Source: Xanthobacteraceae bacterium
GTDB taxonomy: Bacteria; Pseudomonadota; Alphaproteobacteria; Rhizobiales; Xanthobacteraceae
Assembly (NCBI GenBank): GCA_031291475.1
Contig: JARLIY010000143.1
Location: 1-38,336, forward strand
Length of the DNA stretch: 38,336 nt
Reading direction: 5' to 3'
The notes beneath the pieces were generated by a model. That model searched no databases, was not told the origin of the DNA, and worked only from the letters and a program-made list of their open reading frames with translations. Shown piece after piece: positions 24,956 through 33,069 of the stretch. The position numbers were made by a program, and so were the translations under genes. The stretch's first letter is position 1, and every line of letters begins with the position of its first letter.

Positions 24956-25459
24956 CTAGTTTCCCTCGCGCAAGAGGGCGGACAGCCGGCTTTCTTCGGC
25001 CGGCGTCAGATTGGCCGTCTCCTCGGCCGCCGCACGCCGGCGCCGCCTGACGACGACGGCGATCATGGCGATACCGACGAGCAGCGCCGCCGGCGGCAGG
25101 CCCCACAATATGGCGGTGTGCCAGGAGAGCGGCGGACGCAGCAGCACGAATTCGCCGTAACGGGCGACGAGAAAATTAAGAATCTGCGCGTCGCTGTCGC
25201 CGGCCCTCAGCCGCTCGCGCACCAACACGCGCAGATCGTGCGCCAGCGGGGCCGCCGAATCGTCGATCGATTCGTTTTGGCACACCATGCAGCGTAGCTC
25301 TTTGGAAATGGCACGCGCGCGCGCCTCGAGCGCCGGGTCGGAAAGCATCTCATTCGGCTCGACGGCGTGCAGCGGCAACGAATTCAGCAGCAGCAAAAAC
25401 AGCGCCGCAAAAAAGATCGCCGGAGAAAGATGCCCGCGATTGACGCCCACCGCGATCAC
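24956..25459 (-). CDS. ccmH: Cytochrome c maturation protein CcmH (CycL)
   Basis: 167 residues. Membrane-anchored thioredoxin-like subunit that keeps the CXXCH cysteines of apocytochrome c reduced for heme attachment, working with CcmF and CcmI. Signal segment ([19 protein letters not shown]), the redox motif RCMVCQN (Cys57, Cys60), [15 protein letters not shown], then a C-terminal membrane helix ([21 protein letters not shown]). The start GTG overlaps the ccmF stop (GTGA). Last gene of the ccmIEFH set. Confidence 0.95.
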   Translation of the reverse strand: MIAVGVNRGHLSPAIFFAALFLLLLNSLPLHAVEPNEMLSDPALEARARAISKELRCMVCQNESIDDSAAPLAHDLRVLVRERLRAGDSDAQILNFLVARYGEFVLLRPPLSWHTAILWGLPPAALLVGIAMIAVVVRRRRRAAAEETANLTPAEESRLSALLREGN

Positions 25460-27441
25460 TCCGCCGCCAGAAATGCCGCTCGCGCGCTCGCCGGCCGCGG
25501 CGCGCCCACGCGCAACCGCCGGTCCGAAAGCGACAGCGCTCCGCCGACAAACATAATCAGCGCGCCGAGCCAGATCATCACCACCTGCGGCTTGAAATAG
25601 AGGCGCACGGGAACCGAGCCGTCGGGATTCGGGTCGCCGAGCGACAGATAGAGCTGACTGACGCCGCGCGTCATCAGCGCCGCTTCGGTGGTCGCCATGT
25701 TGCGCGTCGGAAACGTGCGCCGGCTCGGCTCCATCGTGCCCACCAAGTCGCCGTTGCTGCGGCGCACGGTGAAATGGCCGACGAGATCGCGATAGTTCGG
25801 CCCCGGGCGGTTGAACAGTCCTTCGAAAGTGAGCCGGTAATGGGCGATGTCGATCGCGCCGCCGGGCTTCAGCGCGGCGATGCGCTCCGATCCCCAGGCA
25901 GTCACCGCGACGATGCCCATGAGCGTGACGCCCATGCCAAAATGCGCGAATGCCGTGCCCCAGGCCGAACGCGGCAGTCCGACTGCCCGCCGCAAGGCCG
26001 CGCCAAGCGGGATGCGCAGGAACAGCGTGCGCTCGGCAAGATCGATCAGCGCGCCGGCCATCACGAAGATCGCAAGGCCGACGCCGAACGGCGCCAGCAC
26101 CGGACCGCCGTGTTGCAAGGCAAATCCGGCGGCGATCGCCACTGCGGCCAGCATCGCCGCGGCCAGCAGGCGCTGCGTGGCGCCGAGGAGGTCGCCGCGT
26201 TTCCATCCGAGAAGCGGCCCGAACGGCATGACCACGAACAGCGGCAGAAACAGCGGACCGAAAGTCAAATTGAAGAACGGCGGCCCGACCGAGATCTTCT
26301 CACCGGTCAACGCCTCGAGCGCAAGCGGATAGAGCGTGCCGACAAAGACGGTCGCGCAGGCGCAGGTGAGGAACAGATTGTTGATGACCAGCGCGCCCTC
26401 GCGCGAAATCGGCGCGAACAATCCACCCTGCTTGAGTAACGGCGCGCGCCACGCATAGAGCGCGAGCGCCCCGCCGATGAAGGCGACGAGTATGGCCAGG
26501 ATGAAGATGCCGCGCCTTGGATCGATGGCGAATGCATGCACCGAGGTGAGCACGCCGGAACGCACCAGGAAAGTGCCGATCAGCGACAGCGAGAAAGCGA
26601 GGATGGCAAGCAGGATAGTCCAGACTTTCAGCGCGCCGCGCTTTTCCATCACGACGGCGGAATGCAGCACCGCCGTGCCGGCGAGCCAGGGCATCAGCGA
26701 AGCGTTCTCCACCGGATCCCAAAACCAGAAACCGCCCCAACCGAGCTCGTAATAAGCCCAGTATGAACCGCCGGCGATGCCGAGCGTCAGGCACATCCAG
26801 GCGCCGAGCACCCACGGCCGCACCCAGCGCGCCCAGGCGGCGTCGATGCGTCCTTCGAGCAGCGCCGCGATGGCGAACGAAAAGGCGATCGAGAAACCGA
26901 CATAGCCGAGATAGAGCAGCGGCGGATGGAAGGCGAGCCCCGGGTCTTGCAGGACCGGATTGAGATCGCGGCCCTCGAACGGCGCGTCGGCGATGCGCAG
27001 GAATGGATTCGATGTGGTGAGAATGAACAGTTCGAAGGCGGCGGCGATCCAGGCTTGCACCGCCAGCGCATTGGCCTTGAGCCGCGGCGGCAAATTGTTG
27101 CCGAAACCGGCGACCAGCGCGCCGAACAATGCCAGAATGAACACCCACAGCATCATGGAGCCTTCGTGATTGCCCCAGACGCTGGTCAGCCGATAGAGCA
27201 GCGGCATCGCCGAGTTCGAATTCTCGTAGACGTTGAGCACCGAGAAGTCGGATGTCACGTAACAGACGGCGAGTGCGCCAAAGGATATGGCGACGAAGAC
27301 GAATTGCCCGAGCGCCGTCGGCGTCGCCATGCTCATGAGGACGGGATCGTTGTTGCGCGTGCCGACGATGGGCATCGAACCCTGGATAAGAGCCAGGCCC
27401 AGCGCCAGCATCAGCGCATAATGGCCGAGTTCGGCGATCAC
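25456..27441 (-). CDS. ccmF: Cytochrome c heme lyase subunit CcmF (CycK)
   Basis: 661 residues with about 15 membrane segments. Receives heme from holo-CcmE and attaches it to apocytochrome c in the periplasm. The heme-handling WWD motif is visible as [18 protein letters not shown], and the start [18 protein letters not shown] is family-standard. Start GTG 27441 overlaps the ccmE stop (GTGA) and its own stop overlaps the ccmH start in the same way, so the three are probably translationally coupled. Confidence 0.97.
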   Translation of the reverse strand: MIAELGHYALMLALGLALIQGSMPIVGTRNNDPVLMSMATPTALGQFVFVAISFGALAVCYVTSDFSVLNVYENSNSAMPLLYRLTSVWGNHEGSMMLWVFILALFGALVAGFGNNLPPRLKANALAVQAWIAAAFELFILTTSNPFLRIADAPFEGRDLNPVLQDPGLAFHPPLLYLGYVGFSIAFSFAIAALLEGRIDAAWARWVRPWVLGAWMCLTLGIAGGSYWAYYELGWGGFWFWDPVENASLMPWLAGTAVLHSAVVMEKRGALKVWTILLAILAFSLSLIGTFLVRSGVLTSVHAFAIDPRRGIFILAILVAFIGGALALYAWRAPLLKQGGLFAPISREGALVINNLFLTCACATVFVGTLYPLALEALTGEKISVGPPFFNLTFGPLFLPLFVVMPFGPLLGWKRGDLLGATQRLLAAAMLAAVAIAAGFALQHGGPVLAPFGVGLAIFVMAGALIDLAERTLFLRIPLGAALRRAVGLPRSAWGTAFAHFGMGVTLMGIVAVTAWGSERIAALKPGGAIDIAHYRLTFEGLFNRPGPNYRDLVGHFTVRRSNGDLVGTMEPSRRTFPTRNMATTEAALMTRGVSQLYLSLGDPNPDGSVPVRLYFKPQVVMIWLGALIMFVGGALSLSDRRLRVGAPRPASARAAFLAAE

Positions 27442-27914
27442 TTGCCCCCTCCCCCGACCGGCCTCGCCGCGCGCTGCGCATAATCGTCCTTCCAATGCCC
27501 CGATTTCTTCAGGGCGTCGGCGACCTCCTTCGGCATGTAAGTCTCATCGTGCTTGGCAAGGATGGTGTCGGCGTTGAACGTGCCGGAAGCGTCGAGTGTG
27601 CCCTCAGCGACGACGCCCTGGCCCTCACGGAACAGATCGGGCAACAGGCCCTGATAGGTCACCGGCATCTCCCGATTGCCGTCGGTGACCTCGAAGCGGA
27701 CTCTCAGATTGTCGCCGCGCACCAGACTGCCGGCCCTCACCATGCCGCCGAGCCGGATGCGCGTGCCGGGTTGGATGTGCTTCTCCGCCACGTCGCTCGG
27801 CGAATTGAAGAATACGATGGAATCGCGGAACGCGTTGAGCATCAGCGTCACGGCGACGGCGAGCACGCCGATGCCAGCGCCGATCAGAACGAGGCGTCGC
27901 CGTTTGCGGCTCAT
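27438..27914 (-). CDS. ccmE: Periplasmic heme chaperone CcmE (CycJ)
   Basis: 158 residues from ATG 27914. Binds heme covalently through His122 in [10 protein letters not shown] and delivers it to CcmF. An N-terminal anchor ([20 protein letters not shown]) is followed by the OB-fold ([31 protein letters not shown]). The start is ambiguous: TTG 27950 would overlap the ccmI stop (TTGA), in the pattern of the other ccm junctions, and add 12 residues; ATG 27914 matches the usual N-terminus ([12 protein letters not shown]). Neither has a clear ribosome binding site. Confidence 0.94.
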   Translation of the reverse strand: MSRKRRRLVLIGAGIGVLAVAVTLMLNAFRDSIVFFNSPSDVAEKHIQPGTRIRLGGMVRAGSLVRGDNLRVRFEVTDGNREMPVTYQGLLPDLFREGQGVVAEGTLDASGTFNADTILAKHDETYMPKEVADALKKSGHWKDDYAQRAARPVGGGGK

Positions 27915-27946
27915 GGCTGTGGTGTGCCCGGCATCATCGCGATCCG

Positions 27947-29068
27947 TCAACCCTCGAGACCGAGGCCTTTGACCAGATCGTCGATGCGCTTGATCTCGTC
28001 GGGATGGTCGGCAAGCGCGCGCCTGGCGTCGTCGGCGGCACCCTTGGCCTTATCGCGGTCGCCGAGCACGGCATAAGCACGCACCAGACGGAGCCAACCT
28101 TCCAGGTCGGCGCCGTTTTCGCGCAGGCGGTCGGCAAGACCCGCGACCATGCGGCCGACCATCTCGTTGCGCTGCTGCTCACTCATATTGGCCGCGGCAG
28201 CGACATCGTCGGCGCTCGGCCCCGGCGCCGCTGCCGGCGTGCCGCTCGCGCGCGCGAGCGCTTCGCGGACGAACCCGATCCACGGCGCGCCAGCCGGCGC
28301 CACGGCCAACAGCCCGCGCCAGAGGGCGGCGGCTTCCTCGCTCTTGCCGTCCTGCTCGGCGGCAAGCCCGATGAAGTAGCGCGCCTTCGCATCGTGCGGG
28401 TCGAGCACGACCGCACGCTCGAAAGCGGCTTTCGCTTCGGCGGTCACTACGCCGTTGGCGGCGGCGGCTTCCGCCTCGCCGAGATCGGCTTCGCGTGCGG
28501 CGCCGTCGCCGTTGAGCGCGATCGCCTTCTTGCGCGCCGCGACCGCGTCATCGAAACGGCCGAGCCGCATGTAAACCGGCGCCAGCACTTCCCAACCGGC
28601 GCCGTCGTTGGGATTTTGCGCCAGGTGCGCTTCGACCTGACCGACGAGTTTGTCGATCGGTTGATGGCCCTGCGGGGTTCCGACGCGGGCGAAAGCGGGC
28701 TCGCCCGGAATATTCGGCGAGCCCAGCGCCACATAGAGGCCCGGCGCGCCGAACGGCAGAATCAACAGCGCCGCGACCACCGCGGCGCGGCGGCGTTGCA
28801 GGCTCCGGTGCGTGCTGACTGGCGAGCCTGAGGGCAGCTGCGCCTCGGCGGCGGCCAGGAGCCGCCGCGAGACTTCTAACCTGGCGGCCTCCGCTTCCGC
28901 CTCGCCGATCAGGCCGGCTGAGCGGTCGCGGTCGATTTCCTGCAATTGATCCTTGTAAACCGCAACGTCGCTGCCGCCGCCAGCCTTCCGCCCCTGACGC
29001 CCAAGCGGCCACATCACGGCAAAGATCGCCGCCGCCGTCATCAGCGCAAAAATGCACCACAGGATCAT
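27947..29068 (-). CDS. ccmI: Cytochrome c biogenesis protein CcmI (CycH)
   Basis: 373 residues. Holds the apocytochrome c C-terminus for the CcmF/CcmH lyase. The N-terminus has two membrane segments ([19 protein letters not shown] and about residues 95-115, [21 protein letters not shown]) around a cytoplasmic loop with [18 protein letters not shown], the CcmI signature. The C-terminal half carries TPR repeats ([40 protein letters not shown]). ATG 29068 has GAAGGGCG upstream. First gene of the ccmIEFH set. Confidence 0.94.
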   Translation of the reverse strand: MILWCIFALMTAAAIFAVMWPLGRQGRKAGGGSDVAVYKDQLQEIDRDRSAGLIGEAEAEAARLEVSRRLLAAAEAQLPSGSPVSTHRSLQRRRAAVVAALLILPFGAPGLYVALGSPNIPGEPAFARVGTPQGHQPIDKLVGQVEAHLAQNPNDGAGWEVLAPVYMRLGRFDDAVAARKKAIALNGDGAAREADLGEAEAAAANGVVTAEAKAAFERAVVLDPHDAKARYFIGLAAEQDGKSEEAAALWRGLLAVAPAGAPWIGFVREALARASGTPAAAPGPSADDVAAAANMSEQQRNEMVGRMVAGLADRLRENGADLEGWLRLVRAYAVLGDRDKAKGAADDARRALADHPDEIKRIDDLVKGLGLEG

Positions 29069-29236
29069 CGTCGCCCTTCGATCCGCGGAACTGGAAAACC
29101 GCGGCCGCGGCGCACCGCGTGATTACATCATCACGGCGTCATTGCGGCCGCAATGGGAGCACCGGCGCGGCAATTGCGCGCTGCGGCAAGGTGTTTTGCC
29201 CACTCTCGGCCGCGCCATGCCGCCCGCCAGAACGAG

Positions 29237-29710
29237 TCAGCTTACGACGGTCCAGGTGCCGTCCGGGTTGCGGCAGGCCGTGCCGCGCCCGGTCTGCGGT
29301 ATCCCGTCGATATAGACCGTGTGGGTGTATTGCCGGCAGGGGGCGCCGTTCATCTGGTAGACCGGGCCCGGCACGACGTTGCCGTAGCGCCCGGAATCCG
29401 GGTTGCGCCAAGCGACCGGAGCGCCCGAAGGGCCGGTATCCAGGGCTTGCATCTGCGCCGCATAAGCGCGCCTCTTGTCGTCGTCGTCGAGCGCCGCTCC
29501 GACGCGGTTGCCGAGGAAGCCGCCAAGCGCGGCGCCAGCGAGCGTGCCGGCGAGGCGATTGCCGGCCGCGCCGCCGACCGCATTGCCGATCAACGCGCCT
29601 GCGCCTGCGCCCACAATCGTGCCGCCGGCTTCCTTCGGCCCGCTGTCGGACGAACACGCCGCCACGCCCAACCCGGCCAAAGCCACTGCGACAAACCTGA
29701 TCGCCGGCAT
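29237..29710 (-). CDS. Glycine-zipper lipoprotein (17 kDa surface antigen-like)
   Basis: 157 residues. The lipobox VAAC (Cys19) marks an outer-membrane lipoprotein. A long glycine zipper (GTIVGAGAGALIGNAVGGAAG, continuing through GTLAGAALGGFLGNRVGAAL) is followed by a DDDDKRRAY helix and a C-terminal domain with two Cys (APCRQYTHTVYIDG, TACRNPDGTW), as in the rickettsial 17 kDa antigen family. The frame is open upstream to 29836, but the signal peptide fixes ATG 29710, with GGGGGTG before it. Probable role: envelope integrity; function not established. The 168 bases up to ccmI contain a palindrome (ATTGCGGCCGCAAT, 29141-29154) and nothing else I recognise. Confidence 0.85.
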   Translation of the reverse strand: MPAIRFVAVALAGLGVAACSSDSGPKEAGGTIVGAGAGALIGNAVGGAAGNRLAGTLAGAALGGFLGNRVGAALDDDDKRRAYAAQMQALDTGPSGAPVAWRNPDSGRYGNVVPGPVYQMNGAPCRQYTHTVYIDGIPQTGRGTACRNPDGTWTVVS

Positions 29711-29826
29711 AACACCCCCGAAACTCGAGCCGGACGGCCCAAAGCTGCCCGGCTTCCGCCGCGTCATCCGCGCGCACGAATGGGGCAAAACTCTGTCGCC
29801 GGCCCCGCTCGATTTATGCGACCATG

Positions 29827-29862
29827 TTGACATCAAGGCATCAAGAGCCTTATGTTTTGATG
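29827..29862 (+). promoter_or_regulatory. vapBC promoter with operator-like repeats
   Basis: A perfect -35 TTGACA (29827-29832), an 18-base spacer and a -10-like TATGTT (29851-29856) directly before the antitoxin ATG at 29864. CATCAA occurs at 29831 and 29839 and inverted as TTGATG at 29857-29862, overlapping both promoter elements: a good candidate operator for autoregulation by the VapB-VapC complex. The -10 lies so close to the ATG that the transcript would have almost no leader. Confidence 0.6.
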
Positions 29863-29863
29863 T

Positions 29864-30109
29864 ATGAGGACAACGCTGACGATTGACGACGATGTGGCGG
29901 TGCAGCTTGAGCGGCTACGGCGTGAGCGCAAGCAAAGCCTCAAAGCGACCGTCAACGACGCGCTGCGCCGCGGACTGAACGAAGTGCGCACGCGGAAAAC
30001 ACTCCGCAAACCGTTCCGCACGAAGAGTTACGACATGGGACCTTTTCTCGTTAATATCGACAATATCGCCGAGGCAATCGCCCACGCGGAAGGCGAAGAC
30101 TTCAAGTGA
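29864..30109 (+). CDS. vapB: VapB-type antitoxin (ribbon-helix-helix)
   Basis: 81 residues. The N-terminal MRTTLTIDDDVAVQLERLRRE with LKATVNDALRRGL is a ribbon-helix-helix DNA-binding fold of the DUF2191 antitoxin type. The C-terminal tail (KPFRTKSYDMG...NIDNIAEAIAHAEGED) should wrap the toxin. Its TGA overlaps the toxin GTG by four bases (GTGA), so the pair is coupled. It stands directly behind its own promoter and operator-like repeats. Confidence 0.9.
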   Translation: MRTTLTIDDDVAVQLERLRRERKQSLKATVNDALRRGLNEVRTRKTLRKPFRTKSYDMGPFLVNIDNIAEAIAHAEGEDFK

Positions 30110-30537
30110 TACTGGTCGACGTCAACATCCTCCTCTACGCGACAAACAGTACCGTGAGCCAACACGCCGCAGCCCGCAAATGGCTCGATCGGCAGCTCTC
30201 CGATGTTCGACGCGTCGGTCTGCCATGGCCCTCATTGCTCGGATTTTTGCGTTTGGCGACCAGCGCGCGCGTGGCCAAGCATCCGCTCACAATGAATTCC
30301 GCCTGGAATCAGGTCTTGCAATGGCTTGACTGCGAGCCGGTTTGGATACCGTCGCCCACCGATCAGCATGGCGAAGTGCTGGGCAAGTTGCTCGCCGAAC
30401 CTGGCGCGCTGGGCAATCTCGTACCCGACGCGCACCTTGCCGCGCTCGCTATCGAGCACGGCCTCACCCTGTGCTCGACAGACGGCGATTTTGCGCGATT
30501 TCCAGACCTGAAGCTGCTGAACCCGCTGTCGCGTTAG
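30106..30537 (+). CDS. vapC: VapC-type PIN-domain ribonuclease toxin
   Basis: 143 residues. A PIN-domain endoribonuclease; VapC toxins typically cut tRNA or rRNA when the antitoxin is degraded. Acidic active-site residues are visible: Asp5 (ILVDVNILLYA), Asp108 (VPDAHLAALA) and Asp126/Asp128 (STDGDFARF), with SLLGFLRLATSARV of the TIGR00028-like group. Start GTG overlaps the antitoxin stop. All active-site positions look intact, so the toxin should be functional. It ends three bases before the convergent kinase stop. Confidence 0.92.
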   Translation: MILVDVNILLYATNSTVSQHAAARKWLDRQLSDVRRVGLPWPSLLGFLRLATSARVAKHPLTMNSAWNQVLQWLDCEPVWIPSPTDQHGEVLGKLLAEPGALGNLVPDAHLAALAIEHGLTLCSTDGDFARFPDLKLLNPLSR

Positions 30538-30540
30538 CGA

Positions 30541-31935
30541 TCAGCCGCCCGGCAGGGCCAATTCCGCGCGCAAGCCGCCGATCGGCGCGGTGCCAAGCGT
30601 GAGCACGCCGCCGTAAAGGCCGGCAAGTTCGACCACGATGGAGAGGCCGAGCCCCGAGCCCGGCTTGCTTTCGTCGAGCCGCTGCCCGCGCAGTGCCACC
30701 TGCTCGCGTTCGGCGGGTGAAAGTCCCGGCCCGTCGTCATCGACGATGACGCGCACGCGCGGCTTGTCACCCTCTTCGCCGCCGGCGCCGCCGCCCGCTG
30801 CGCGGCGATCGGCCACCACCTCGATGGCAACGCGCGCCTGCGCCCATTTGCACGCATTGTCGACGAGATTGCCGATCATCTCCTCGAGGTCATGCTGCTC
30901 GCCGCGAAAATTGGCGTGCTCCGGCACGTCAACGGCAATGGCGATGTCGCGCTCGCGGTGCAGCTTCTCCATCGTGCGCGCGAGCGCGGTCACCACCGGC
31001 GGTACCTCGACCAGCGTGCCGATCACGCCCGAGCGCGCGGCAAGCCGCGCGCGTTCGAGCTGGCGCGCCACCTGATCGCGCATGATGTCGGCCTGTTCGA
31101 GCACCTTTTGCGCCAGCGGATCGCCGCCACGGGCTGCTGCTTCATTGACGATGACGGACAGCGGGGTCTTCAGCGCATGGGCGAGATTGCCGACATGAGT
31201 GCGCGCGCGCTCGACAATTTCGCGATTGGCCTCGATCAGCGCGTTGGTCTCGCGCGCCAGCGAAGCGATCTCGACCGGAAATTCACCCTCGAGCCGCTCG
31301 GCCCGGCCGGAGCGGATGGCCGCAAGGCTTGCGGAAATGCGCTTGAGCGGCGACAGCCCGAACCGCACCTGCAACGCCGTGGTCAACAACAGCGCGACGG
31401 CCAGCGCGGCAAAGATGGCGCCGATGGTGCGATCGAAGCTCAGCATCTCTTCGTCGATCTCCGATGCATCGCCCGCCACTTCGATCAGATAACGGCCGTC
31501 GTCGCCGAGATCGATTGTGCGCTCGACGAGACGCAGCCACACCTCTTCCGGGCCTTGCGCGTAACCCTTGCGATAGCCGCCGGCGGTCGTGTCGCCGGCG
31601 TCGGTCAGCCGCGGCAAATTCGAATCCCACAGCGAGCGCGAAGAATGCACTTCCGGCTTCGGCGTATCGAGCCGCGTCACCTGCCAGTACCAGCCCGACA
31701 GCGGCAGTTCGAACAGCGCCTCGCCGATCGATTGCGGAAACTTGTCGTTGCCTTCCTCGGGGGAAGCCACGTCGGCGACCAGCGTGCGCAGATAGACGTC
31801 GAGCCGGCGATCGAAGGCGCGTTCGACGGCCTGCCTGTAGATCGACGACAGAGCGACGCCGGTGACGATGAGGATCACCACCGTCAGGCCGGTCGCCCAC
31901 AGGAACAGGCGGAACGCGAGCGAGTTAGCGCGCAT
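30541..31935 (-). CDS. feuQ: FeuQ/PhoQ-like sensor histidine kinase
   Basis: 464 residues. TM1 about 9-30, a periplasmic sensor of about 140 residues (SGWYWQVTRLD), TM2 (TIGAIFAALAVALLLTTALQV), HAMP-like linker, HisKA with His253 in NLAHALKTPLSVIVNEA, and HATPase (MIGNLVDNACKWA, DDDGPGLSP, GSGLGLSIV). The NLAHALKTPL box and NACKWA are typical of the PhoQ/FeuQ group. It overlaps the regulator by 11 bases (ATG 31935). In Sinorhizobium meliloti FeuQ with FeuP controls periplasmic cyclic-glucan export and FeuN restrains FeuQ; the same three-gene layout is present here. The symbol is by layout and similarity. Confidence 0.85.
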   Translation of the reverse strand: MRANSLAFRLFLWATGLTVVILIVTGVALSSIYRQAVERAFDRRLDVYLRTLVADVASPEEGNDKFPQSIGEALFELPLSGWYWQVTRLDTPKPEVHSSRSLWDSNLPRLTDAGDTTAGGYRKGYAQGPEEVWLRLVERTIDLGDDGRYLIEVAGDASEIDEEMLSFDRTIGAIFAALAVALLLTTALQVRFGLSPLKRISASLAAIRSGRAERLEGEFPVEIASLARETNALIEANREIVERARTHVGNLAHALKTPLSVIVNEAAARGGDPLAQKVLEQADIMRDQVARQLERARLAARSGVIGTLVEVPPVVTALARTMEKLHRERDIAIAVDVPEHANFRGEQHDLEEMIGNLVDNACKWAQARVAIEVVADRRAAGGGAGGEEGDKPRVRVIVDDDGPGLSPAEREQVALRGQRLDESKPGSGLGLSIVVELAGLYGGVLTLGTAPIGGLRAELALPGG

Positions 31936-32593
31936 CGGGCGGCGTAAGCAGATAGCCGAGACCACGCACCGTCTGGATCACGTCGACTCCGAGCTTCTTG
32001 CGGATACGCCCGACGAACACTTCGATGGTGTTGGAGTCGCGGTCAAAATCCTGGTCGTAAAGGTGCTCGACCAGTTCCGTGCGCGACACGACGCGGCCGG
32101 TGTGGTGCATCAGATAGGAAAGCAGCCGGTATTCGTGCGAGGTGAGCTTGACGGGATTGCCGTCGACGGCGACCCGGCCAGTGCGGGTGTCGAGGCGCAC
32201 TGGCCCGCAGGTGAACTCACTCTTGGCGTGACCGGCGGAGCGGCGCAGAAGGGCGCGCACCCGCGCCAACACCTCTTCGAGATGGAACGGCTTGGCGACG
32301 TAATCGTCGGCGCCCGCGTCGAAGCCCTGCACCTTGTCGCTCCAGCGATCGCGCGCGGTGAGGATCAGGACCGGCATGGCGCGGCCGGCGCGCCGCCAGG
32401 ATTCCAGCACCGAGATGCCGTCCATTTTCGGCAGGCCGATGTCGAGGATGACGGCGTCGTAGGGCTCGCTTTCGCCGAGGTAATGACCTTCCTCGCCGTC
32501 GAAGGCGCGGTCAACGACATAGCCGGCGTCGGTCAGCGCCGTGGCCAGCTGCCGATTGAGATCGGGATCGTCCTCGACGACAAGAAGGCGCAA
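31925..32593 (-). CDS. feuP: FeuP/PhoP-like response regulator (OmpR family)
   Basis: 222 residues. Receiver with Glu7-Asp8-Asp9, phosphorylated Asp51 (VILDIGLPKMDG) and Lys in YVAKPFHLEE; winged helix with LTSHEYRLLSYLMHH and TIEVFVGRIRKKL, then QTVRGLGYLL. The start is TTG 32593, fixed by the family N-terminus MRLLVVEDD and by GGAG about nine bases upstream; no ATG is in frame. It lies 13 bases after the FeuN-like gene and overlaps the kinase, so the three form one operon. Confidence 0.9.
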   Translation of the reverse strand: MRLLVVEDDPDLNRQLATALTDAGYVVDRAFDGEEGHYLGESEPYDAVILDIGLPKMDGISVLESWRRAGRAMPVLILTARDRWSDKVQGFDAGADDYVAKPFHLEEVLARVRALLRRSAGHAKSEFTCGPVRLDTRTGRVAVDGNPVKLTSHEYRLLSYLMHHTGRVVSRTELVEHLYDQDFDRDSNTIEVFVGRIRKKLGVDVIQTVRGLGYLLTPPDAR

Positions 32594-32606
32594 AAATGAG
32601 CTCCGC

Positions 32607-32963
32607 TCAACGTTCGCCGACCAGCGTGCCCTTGACCGCGTCGACGACTACGCGCGTCACTTTGCCATCGTGGGCAAGAACTGTCAGCACATAGGCGAAG
32701 CCATCCGGGCGATGGCAGAGCCGCGCGCGCACCAGCGTCCCCGAAATGTGGCTGCGCACCGCATGCATCGCGGCGGCAAGCCGCAAGACCGTGCCGTTCT
32801 CGACCAGTGCGCGGCGCTCCTTTTGATTGAGGCAGGCGTGTTGGGCAGCGTCACCGTGCGCCGAACGCGGCGCTTCTTCCGCCCGCGCGGGCCGAAGCGC
32901 AAGCGCGCTCGCGGCCACGACCCCAAGCAGCGCGGCAATGGACGCGCGTCTGGCATACCCCAT
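32607..32963 (-). CDS. Small secreted PepSY-like protein, positional FeuN
   Basis: 118 residues. A signal peptide (RRASIAALLGVVAASALAL, cleavage near ARA-EE at about 28), two Cys (HACLNQKE, ARLCHRPDG) and a C-terminal PepSY-like hairpin (YVLTVLAHDGKVTRVVVDA). It is the first gene of the operon with the FeuP/FeuQ-like pair. In S. meliloti, FeuN, a small periplasmic protein encoded directly upstream of feuP, binds the FeuQ sensor and keeps it off. Position, secretion and size fit that role; this version is longer than FeuN and the similarity is by layout, so I give no symbol. ATG has AGGGAAG upstream. Confidence 0.72.
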   Translation of the reverse strand: MGYARRASIAALLGVVAASALALRPARAEEAPRSAHGDAAQHACLNQKERRALVENGTVLRLAAAMHAVRSHISGTLVRARLCHRPDGFAYVLTVLAHDGKVTRVVVDAVKGTLVGER

Positions 32964-33069
32964 GCGGCTTCCCTAGGCGCTTGGCAGTGAACAAGGCCTG
33001 AACGGCCGATTTAGGGCAGCATCCGCCGGCAGAAAGCCCCCTTGCGGCAGCAGCTTGTTGTAGGCCGGC

